A stretch of DNA of 64,000 nt, taken from Lamellibrachia columna (lineage: Eukaryota > Annelida > Polychaeta > Sabellida > Siboglinidae). Shown here in pieces: positions 29,155 to 40,400 of this stretch. Position 1 is the first letter of the stretch, and each line of letters begins with the position of its first letter. The notes under the pieces were generated by a model. It had not been told where the DNA came from. It saw only the letters and a list, made by a program, of their open reading frames with translations, and made no database searches. Made by a program: the position numbers and the translations under genes. Location of the stretch: assembly GCA_963662155.1 (NCBI GenBank), contig OY759274.1, positions 41,084,842 to 41,148,841 of the forward strand. Direction: 5' to 3'.

Positions 29155-31452
29155 GTGTGTGTTGCATCTTGTAATTATATAAAATATTGCAATGTGCAGC
29201 GCGGGCAGTAGCCTATCATCAGCGTTTGCTGGTTTTAAAATGTAATGAGTCGAAGATTAATGCACATTTACATGATGACAGGGTTCCCGTGAAATACACC
29301 GATCATCAAAATTGTTTTACGAATTACCAGAAATGACTGTGATTGTGGGTTATAAATATTTATATTGCATGACATCAGAGGTCATTACAGATTGTGACCT
29401 TAATGTTAGTAACATGAGGAAGATATGTGTGAATCGGCGGGTTTAGTTGTCATTTAATTTAATACTTGTTATTAAATATAACCGATATTAAAATACTCTC
29501 CATTACTGCCGTGAATGTAACCGTGTACTGATGCAGTGGCTCGAACACGTGACACACCACACGGATCAGGTGATCTCGACGAACGGTTTTGTCAAACACG
29601 TGACCAGAGCCGGCAGGTACAACATTAGTCGCCAGGTGGCGGGCCATTACGATCTTGTTATCCCCCACGTGGCGCTCGACGATGCCGGTCGCTACACATG
29701 TTCCGTGGTCGATTCACGCGAACAGAGATCCGCATACGTCATTGTACTGGGTAAAGAACATTGTCTTTCAGGGGCCATATCCAGTTAATAACGGAGATAA
29801 GACATTACTGGGTTATGTGGCTGTGTAATCCTCACCTCTTTGCATTTATATACTTAACTGCTAAACCACCATTGTGTCATAACACAACTGTGGCCGTGGT
29901 GCAATCATGTGTCAATGCACTTAGAACACATTTGACAAGCACAATGCCATTAAAGCTATTGGGACACTTACTTGGAAATCCCAGACATTATGTCACCTCT
30001 TGTATTTTTGTACAGCATTGCTTTGAAACGTCTTATATCTGGTACTTTCTGTAGATGTGAAAGTAGTTGTCCGTCAAACTGCTGATGCAAATAAGAACCT
30101 TAGTGGACTTTGTGGCAAGAGACACACATACGACATCGGGTCATTTTGCTTCAACACATATAACTGATTCATTTCTACAAAGAACCCACCTTCGTCCAAC
30201 GATGCAACTGTCTATGTTTAAATGCCAAACGGGTGGCTTTTCCGTTGCTTCGTAGGCAGTGAACCGACATGTATATCGACTCCCAACGTCAGGCCCGTCA
30301 CAGAAGGGGACCCGATGACGCACAGCTGCAGCATCTCGTACAGCGGCCTCTGGGCGCCTGTCATGGCGTGGACGGGACCCAATGGACGCACCCTGCCGAC
30401 CAACAACGACACTACGGCGCAAACTGGCAGTCAAAGCGTGCGTAGGGTAAAGTACAGCGTGCGAGTGCCGGCTGTCGTGTCTGCTGACGGCAGAGTGGTC
30501 ACGTACTTTTGTCGTATATACTTTGACATGCCCAGTCCTAAGGCGTCGATTGCGTCGGTAGTTGACAACGTGCAACGTACCTACGCCAAAGACCCGCCTA
30601 GTTATCAGTTCTCCCACGTGACACGTCGTCTGGTCATAAATTGTAAGTGTGATTGCTTCATAACATAAAAAAAACATAACTGATTGTACTACTTAGCCTT
30701 TACTACATGCATATTGTTTGTAATACGTGATAAGATTTGTCTTCATTGCATTTACCAATTAACATAATGGCTATGCCTTAATATTATTTTTTGTTCTTCA
30801 AAATGTTGAAGGCACGGAGTCTATTATGTTTAATCCGATCTAGTTACGGTTCTAATCATATAGAATACGGGTGTTCTTTACCCATCAATATTTAATTTAA
30901 AGGATAACCGCAAATGAGGAAACGTATTCTAACCATGATCTCGTTGTAGTAAGAGGTAAGAAAACTACAAATACAAAACATAAATACAGATACAGATCAG
31001 GCAATGACTACATCGAACACTCAAAGGCGAGTTTAACAAGACTTAGCAAGATTGCCCTCCAGAGCGAAATACCCAGATGGCAAGTGGGGCAGGGAAGCCA
31101 TTGGCTTATCGAGAGTCCAACCATTTTTCATCTGAGATATTTGTAAATTTTGTTTTAAAAGAGAGAGTGAGAAATGGGGAGAAAGGGGGAAAGAGGGCGA
31201 GAGAGAGAAGGGGGAGAGAGAGGGGAGAGAGGGGAGAGAGAGAGAAGGGGAGAGAGAGGGCGAGAGAGAGAATCGGGAGAGAGAGGGGAGAGAGGGGAAA
31301 GAGAGAGAATGGGAGAGAGAGGGGGAGAGAGAGAAGGGAGAGAGAGGGGAGTGGGGGAGAGAGAGAAGGGAGAGAGAGAGGGGGAGTGGGGGAGAGAGAG
31401 GGGGTGGAGAGAGAGAATGGGGAGATAGTGAGAGGGAGAGGGGGAGAGAGAA

Positions 31453-31495
<43 letters not shown>

Positions 31496-34400
31496 AAAGA
31501 AATACAACTTAACAACATTATTAAAACATATGGATTTCATATGTATTTCGTAGACTCGGTGCGGAACTTACACGTCGTGTCCCCCAAAACCGTCTACCAT
31601 GCCGGAGACGTCGTCGTGCTGACGGCTAACGGCCACCCTGCGCCCTCCTTCCGTTGGGCCGACGTCGCCACCAACCGCACCGTGCTGACGGGCAGCACCC
31701 TGGTGTTAGGCGCCAACATGGTCGGCGCGTTGTCCTACCAGTGCACGGCCACCAATGTTGTCCGTGGACGGACACATCGTCAGAACCTGCACGTTGACGT
31801 CTTTGTCGCTGGTAACTAGACGTCCTCTCTTGTCATCTAGTTGTTCGGGAGATGGTGTTCGGGAGGAGTTGTTCATAAAGCTGTTTACAACACGTTTCCA
31901 TAACGTGTTCAAGTTCAGAAACTGTTTGGAATAAGATATACATGGTTTTCTCTGTTCAAGCTCTAGTTGCCAACTAACTGGTTCTCTCACCACATTTTCA
32001 CTTCTGGAACAGTGACCTGCAAACTGGACTAGCACCGTCTGATTGTCTCTGATCTCTTTGGTGTTTACGTGTATGATTATCTATTCGTGATGCGTTGTGT
32101 CAATGACATGTAGAACGGTTTACGCAGTGATCGCGTGTGGCTTCCACCCAATCGGTCCTGCAGCTTTTGGTGATCGCCTATCTGTTTGCCCTATGCATTA
32201 GGATTGAATCAACCACTGCTCAATAAAGTCTCTCCGTTCAAGTGGACCAGTTATTAGAGAGTTAAAATAGACGATAACAGTCCTTTGGTTACAACAATCA
32301 AAACGAAAATACGTGCAACATAATAATACGTGCAACATAATAATACGTGCAACATAATAATACGTGCAATATAATAATACGTGCAACATAATAATACGTG
32401 CAACATAATAATACGTGCAACATAATAATCACGACAGAGTTCGAGGTTTCTACTTTTGTTATCCGTTAATGATTCAGCTGTGTCACTCGTTCAACTTATG
32501 AAATTTGCCAGCACAATATTGCACATTTTAAGTTTAGCTGTTTCCGTTCATAATAATTAGTTTAATGACTGTTTCCTTTTTCTTAGTATTCAACTGTCTC
32601 AATTTCGTTCGTTCGCTTTTGTTGTGTTGTTTTCCGTTTGCCTTTAAATCTCCAGTTGCGTCCGTTTAATTTCGTTTTCCTCTTTGCTATCTTAACATTT
32701 GTCATGTCTTATTTTATTTGTTGCTTTTTAAAGTGAAACCAAAGGCATTGTTTTGGGCCTTTGCACTTATAAGAGGGCCTAAAACTAACCATTTGCAAAT
32801 ATATTCAAGAATATCTCGCAAGTGGTTTACTGGGAATATGTTCTAAAAGTGCGAAATTCTGGTGTATTGTAATTTTTCGTGAAGGCTGACATATTCATCA
32901 GTGTTTGCAATTTTGAACAATCAGCGGCGAGCAGCCCCTTTACCCCCAACGCGGCTGTGACGCAGGCTGTGCATATCGCGTGTATTTTTAACGTGGTTGA
33001 GGTGTGCGGTTTCATTTTATTGCTTTTATATCAATTTACACGCAGCAATGCAAATCTTACAATGCCGTACTGTGCAGCGTTCGGATGTAAACATCATTCA
33101 CCGAGGTATAGAGAATTATGTTTTTTTCTTCTGGAAAAACATACAGGACTGAAGCAATAGATTGCGAGCAGGCTGGTTGGAAGCCCACGCGATAAGCTAG
33201 ACTTTTACCTGCCTATTTTGAAGAGGTGTTTTTTGAAGTTGATATATTTAATCAACTAATTGGTCAAGATCCTTCAAAACGTCGGCGACTGAGAACGTTA
33301 AAGCTTGAAGCGGTACCGACAATCTTCAAGCATGTACCTCAGCCGAAGGCTTCGACACATCGCAAAACACTCAACCAAGACAACTGTCAAATTGGAAAGC
33401 GAGGCGGTTAGTAAACAATGAATGAATGGACTATCTTGCCAAATAAGTTGATTTTAGACGCAAATAGCATGTCCAAACTTATTGGCAAGTGTGTGACTAA
33501 AATCGTCTACGTCTACGTTTAAAGTTAGAGTTGTTGGAAACCTAGTCAGCACTGTTGGCGTCGGATTCTGAACAAATATGACGCTGCTCATGCAAAATAG
33601 ATTCTCAGTGTTCAATGAGGTCACTTGCGTGATATTCTTGATTATAGTTGCAAATGGTTAGTTTCAAGTACTTTTATAGGTGCAAAGGCCCAAAAATGCC
33701 TTTGGTTTCACTTTAATCAGTCCATGTTTCCAGCGTGATGTTAATCCCAATTAGTGCCAAACCGCCGAAGGATGTCATCTGAATACCTAACAACCAACAA
33801 CGCGCACGTATGACGTTACTCGCGTGTATGACGTTAATTGGCACTGTGCCGTTAACATGTTGTTTATCACAATGTCATGGTTCTTGTTTCCATGGTACAA
33901 GAACCCGATGATCTGATGACCAGTGACGTCATTTGGACTACCGCAGATGAGGCCCACATAGGTAGTGAATCCAATGTCTTCAACACACGCCCACGTGACC
34001 ATACTAGTGAGCATGTACTCACGTCGTAAGAACTAGACACAGGCAAACACACAAGCATGTATGTGACATAATCGTCTCAAATCTTATCACTATGCAAAAC
34101 AAATAATCCAGAATCGACAAACAAACGGCTCGCATTATCATCAGCAATATTTGGTTTCACAGGAGCGATTAATTGCCCGATTGGTCGGCCGATACGGTGT
34201 GGCGCGGTATCGCGGTGCAATAGTCGGTTGTGTAAACATACCCGAGAGCGATTAGCGTGGCTACGATTGTGTTGCAGGGTTGGAGCTGGGTCCAAGTGGA
34301 CTGATAGTCGGTCGCAATTTGGAAGCAGTGGCCAGTAGGTCACACTGGCAGTGTCTAGACACATCGCTCGTCTAAACGCACACAATATCCGACACTGTGT

Positions 34401-37400
34401 CGCCCGACCAGTCGTGGCACAAATCGCTCGTGTAAACTGGTATCTGTCGTTGATAAACATGCGTCACGAAGACGATTGTTGATGATTACAGAGGCGATCA
34501 CCAACGTGCAGGTTTCTTACATGATCGGGGCCGTCTTCGCCTGTGTCGTCTCCGTCTTCTTGGCGCCTATCATACTGTGTGTCGTCTGCACCGGCAGGAG
34601 CGACACCACGCAATCTGGTAAGTTGTGCTTCTCCATTACTTAACAGCATTATAATATATAGTTATATGGGATCGACAATGACCAGATACTAACCTAGTCC
34701 ATCCTTGACACGTGTTGTTTGTGTATGTATGATGTACACGATTACTAAAATAAACCCTCTATATCTCTGACTCTGCCCATCTCCCTCTCTCTCCCTCCCC
34801 CTTCTCCTTCCTCCTCTCTCCCTCCCCCTTCCCTCCCCCCTCTCTCCCCCTCTCCATCTCTGTATCTCTTATAAACTTCCTGACCATCTTGCCAGAAATA
34901 AACCAGCCACACCGATACATTACATTTACCGCCAGGAAATGCATAAAACGAGATTTAATAGACCAATAAATCATCCGATGAAAAACGCTATATTTCACCT
35001 TTATGCGTGAATATTTATTAGTCTGGGTGCGTACGTGCGTGCGTGCGTGTTTTTGTGTCGGAAAACTGGCATATTTTATATCATCGCCAAATCCTGTTTT
35101 TCTACGATATAAACATATCAAAGTCATCATAGTGACACAGTTTGTACGGATATAATTTGTCACAACCAAGACGTTATATAGATACTAATATATTCAGTGA
35201 CAATGTCCCGTAAAACATCAAGAGGCCACCCACGGGGCAAGAAGCACTCCCCCTGAAAGTTATATAACTTGATATAACTTTATTTTAACGTTTTCATATA
35301 CCGTCCACAACCGATATTTATGTCACTACTATAATTGCATTAGTGTATTATATGTATCTACTTCTTTTGTTTGTTTCCCGTGGATATTGTACGTAAAGCC
35401 ACTTTTGTATATAATATGTGTGTGTATGTGCGTGCGTGCGTGCGTGCGTGCGTGCATATGCAGATGAGGTTTTTTAAGCTGTATTAACCCTAATTGTAAT
35501 GATGAAGCCCATCGCATTTTGCTATGTAAACTTTACAACGATATTATAAAATCACCCAAGGACGCTGCCGAGGCAATCCCTACTCAGGCCAGCAACACAT
35601 CTTCTAAGCACACTGACCTGGTCAGAGACTCCCATCAAGCTGCTAGAGAATCTTTTCTCATCTGGCGGTCTGCTGGGGGTCCTCGTCACGGTCCCTTGTA
35701 CAACATAATGAAAATTAGAAGTGCCCATTTTAAACGCAACAAAAGACTGAAAAAAATGCTTAAATTCTTAAAGCTGAAATACTTGCTTCTAACCTACGCA
35801 ATAATGACTTCAAAAACATCTGGAAGGACATAAAACATATGAATAACGCCAGGTTGACAAATCCTAGCAATGTTGATGGTGCTTCAGGTGCGGGAAAATG
35901 TAAAGAATATGTGGCTTCATCATTACCAGTCCATACTTAACTCTATACCTGGCTCCCCAGCCAACATCTAGAAGATCAATGAGTACTGTAGCAATGTACA
36001 TTTTAATGTTCAGATGATTGTTAATGTTAAGGAAATTCAAGATAATTATAATACATGCAATGCCTGTAGGCAAAGCCCCGGGTTATGATAGTGTAAGTAA
36101 CGAACATTTTAAATATGCGAATGAAAAACTTCACATTCTCATGTCACTGTTATATAGCAGCATGTTAATTCACGGTTTTTTTACCGGATGCTATGATGAT
36201 TACAATCATAGCCCCCATAATTAAAAATAAGGCGGGTGACCTGTCTGATAACAACAACTACCGACCCACTGCTCTAGCCACAACTGCTAGTAAATTATTT
36301 GAATCTTTGATATAATCCAGGGTTTCTACTGTTTTTAACTACATGTGTAAACCAATTTGGATTTAAAAAGCACCACTCAACTGAAATGCTCATATTTTTA
36401 TTAAAAGAACTCTTTCGACAATACATAACACATGGCTCATCTATGTATGTTACTATGTTGGATGCCTTTAAGGCCTTTGCCAAAGTCAACCATAGTAAAC
36501 TATTCATCAAACTAACTGACCGGGGATGTCCTTCTTTTATTGTGCACATTCTTTATTACTGGTACAGCACACTGAAATTCTCTATTACTGGTACAGCACT
36601 CAGACATTCTCTATTACTGGTACAGCACTCAGACATTCTCTATTACTAGTACAGCACTCAGACATTCTCTATTACTAGTACAGCACTCAGACATTCTATA
36701 TTACTGGTACAGCACTCATACATTCTCTATTACTAGTACAGCACTCAGACATTCTCTATTACTAGTACAGCACTCAGACATTCTCTATTACTGATACAGC
36801 ACTCAGACATTCTCTATTACTGGTACAGCACTCAGACATTCTCTATTACTGGTACAGCACTCAGACATTCTCTATTACTGGTACAGCACTCAGACATTCT
36901 CTATTACTGGTACAGCACTCAGACATTCTCTATTACTGGTACAGCACTCAGACATTCTCTATTACTGGTACAGCACTCAGAAATTCTCTATTACTGGTAC
37001 AGCACTCGGACATTCTCTATTACTGGTACAGCACTCAGAAATTCTCTATTACTGGTACAGCACTCAGACATTCTCTATTACTGGTACAGCACTCAGACAT
37101 TCTCTATTACTGGTACAGCACTCAGACATTCTCTATTACTGGTACAGCACTCAGGCATTCTCTATTACCGGTACAGCACTCAGGCATTCTCTATTACTGG
37201 TACAGAACTCAGGCATTCTCTATTACTGGTACAGCACTCAGGCATTCTCTATTACTGGTACAGCACTCAGACATTCTCTATTACTGGTACAGCACTCAGA
37301 CATTCTCTATTACTGGTACAGCACTCAAACATTCTCTATTAGTGGTACAGCACTCAGACATTCTCTATTACTGGTACAGCACTCAGGCATTCTGTATTAC

Positions 37401-40400
37401 TGGTACAGCACTCAGACATTCTCTATTACTGGTGCAGCACTCAGGCATTCTATATTACTGGTGCAGCACTCAGACATTCTCTATTACTGGTGCAGCACTC
37501 AGACATTCTCCATTACTTGTCCAGCACTCAGACATTCTCCATTACTGGTGCAGCACTCGGACATTCTCCATTACTGGTGCAGCACTCAGACATTCTCCAT
37601 TACTGGTACAGCACTCAGACATTCTCTATTACTGGTGCAGCACTCAGACATTCTCTATTACTGGTGCAGCACTCAGACATTCTCTATTACTGGTGCAGCA
37701 CTCAGGCATTCTCTATTACTGGTACAGCACTCAGACATTCTTCATTACTGGTACAGCACTCAGACATTCTTCATTACTGGTGCAGCATTCAGACATTCTC
37801 CATTACTGGTACAGCACTCAGAAATTCTCCATTACTGGTACAGCACTCAGACATTCTCTATTACTGGTGCAGCACTCAGACATTCTCTATTACTGGTGCA
37901 GCACTCAGACATTCTCTATTACTGGTGCAGCACTCAGGCATTCTCTATTACTGATACAGCACTCAGACATTCTCCATTATTGGTACAGCACTCAGACATT
38001 CTCTATTACTGGTGCAGCACTCAGACATTCTCTATTACTGGTGCAGCACTCGGGCATTCTCTATTACTGGTACAGCACTCAGACATTCTCCATTACTGGT
38101 ACAGCACTCAGACATTCTTCATTACTGGTACAGCACTCAGACATTCTCCATCACTGGTACAGCACTCAGACGTTCTCCATTACTGGTGCAGCACTCAGAC
38201 ATTCTCTATTACTGGTGCAGCACTCAGGCATTCTCTATTACTGGTACAGCACTCAGACTTTCTCCATTACTGGTACAGCACTCAGACATTCTTCATTACT
38301 GGTGCAGCACTCAGACATTCTCCATTACTGGTACAGCACTCAGACATTCTCCATTACTGGTACAGCACTCAGACATTCTCTATTACTGGTGCAGCACTCA
38401 GACATTCTCTATTACTGGTGCAGCACTCAGACATTCTCCATTACTGGTGCAGCACTCAGACATTCTCCTTTACTGGTGCAGCACTCAGACATTCTCCATT
38501 ACTGGTGCAGCACTCAGACATTCTCCATTACTGGTGCAGCACTCAGACATTCTCAATTTCTGGTACAGCACTCAGAAATTCTCCATTACTGGTACAGCAC
38601 TCAGACATTCTCTATTACTGGTGCAGCACTCAGACATTCTCTATTACTGGTGCAGCACTCTGACATTCTCTATTACTGGTGCAGCACTCAGGCATTCTCT
38701 ATTACTGGTACAGCACTCAGACATTCTTCATTACTGGTACAACACTCAGACATTCTTCATTACTGGTGCAGCATTCAGACATTCTCCATTACTGGTACAG
38801 CACTCAGAAATTCTCCATTACTGGTACAGCACTCAGACATTCTCTATTACTGGTGCAGCACTCAGACATTCTTCATTACTGGTGCAGCACTTAGACATTC
38901 TCCATTACTGGTACAGCACTCAGACATTCTTCATTACTGGTGCAGCACTTAGACATTCTCCATTACTGGTGCAGCACTCAGGCATTCTCTATTACTGGTA
39001 CAGCACTCAGACATTCTCCATTACTGGTACAGCACTCAGACATTCTCCATTACTGGTACAACACTCAGACATTCTCTATTACTGGTACAGCACTCAGACA
39101 TTCTCTATTAGTGGTACAGCACTCAGACATTCTCTATTACTGGTACAGCACTCAGACATTCTCTATTACTGGTACAGCACTCAGACATTCTCTATTAGTG
39201 GTACAGCACTCAGACATTCTCCATTACTGGTACAGCACTCAGACATTCTCCATTACTGGTACAACACTCAGACATTCTCTATTACTGGTACAGCACTCAG
39301 AAATTCTCTATTACTGGTACAGCACTCAGACATTCTCTATTACTTGTACAGCACTCAGACATTCACTGTCAGATGGTGTCGTGGCTTCTCTGATTTTTTT
39401 ACCGTTTCAAATGGTGTCAAGCAGGGAATCCTTTCTCCACATCTTTTTAACGATTATTTTCACACTTTGATTTATTATCAAAGTCCAATGATTAAACATT
39501 GGATTGATCAAGTGTATGCTTTTAATACATGGAATACTACATGTACCGTTAATGTTCAACATGTGTGTATATTTGACGCTCAAATGTTAACGTGAATAGC
39601 TAACGGCGTGTTTTGCTTGTGCTACAGCCGTACTGTAATCAGATGGACATGGTGATATGCGGTTCCAACTGGCGTCTGGCTGTCTCTGTCCTGTTTTAGC
39701 CTTGTCTCTAGATAGAAGGAGAAGCAGTGTCCAATCTTTTTGTAGTCCGTTCACCTCTTCTTGGCTGTCGAGTTATTCTCCTGTTGACGTTCTTCTCTTA
39801 TTTGTTTGTTGGACGTCAGCTCTTTCCCTTGAATTCCTTATTTGTTTGTTGGATGTCAGCTCTTTCCCTTGAATTCCTTATTTGTTTGTTGGATGTCAGC
39901 TCTTTCCCTTGAATTCCTTATTTGTTTGTTGGACGTCAGCTCTTTCCCTTGAATTCCTCTGAGCTTGCCACTAGACGTCAATGGCATTTTTTGTTTCAGT
40001 CAAATGGAATGCCAACCTAGGACGCTTTGAACGAACGAAGACGGCGTATCGACAGCACGTGACGCTTGGACGGCGACCAGCCTACCGCCACTGCCGCGAC
40101 CACGTACCACTGGCTGTCAACACGCGCACCTATAGGTCGACAGTCCGCGACATCCACGAACGGCTACAGAGCTACCAGTCCGCCTCACAGGTACGCAAGA
40201 CGAGACGTCACCCAGAATGAGGGAGGTGTGGCAGCGGCCTCAACCTCCCACCTGTTCTGGGGACCAACCTCCCATCTGCCACCTGTATTGGGGACCAATC
40301 TCCCATCTGCCACCTGTATTGGGGACCAATCTCCCATCTGCCACCTGTATTGGGGGGCCAACCTCCTATCTGCCACCTGTTTTGGGGGCCAACCAATTTT

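Noticed and set aside
31077..31540. Arg/Glu-rich and Ser/Leu/Pro-rich open frames
   Set aside because: Translations of the polypurine GA array on either strand.
37342..39595. Open frames of up to 536 codons rich in Leu, His, Ser, Tyr and Trp
   Set aside because: They are produced by the 29 bp tandem repeat, which cycles all three frames without a stop; only the ends belong to a decayed reverse transcriptase.
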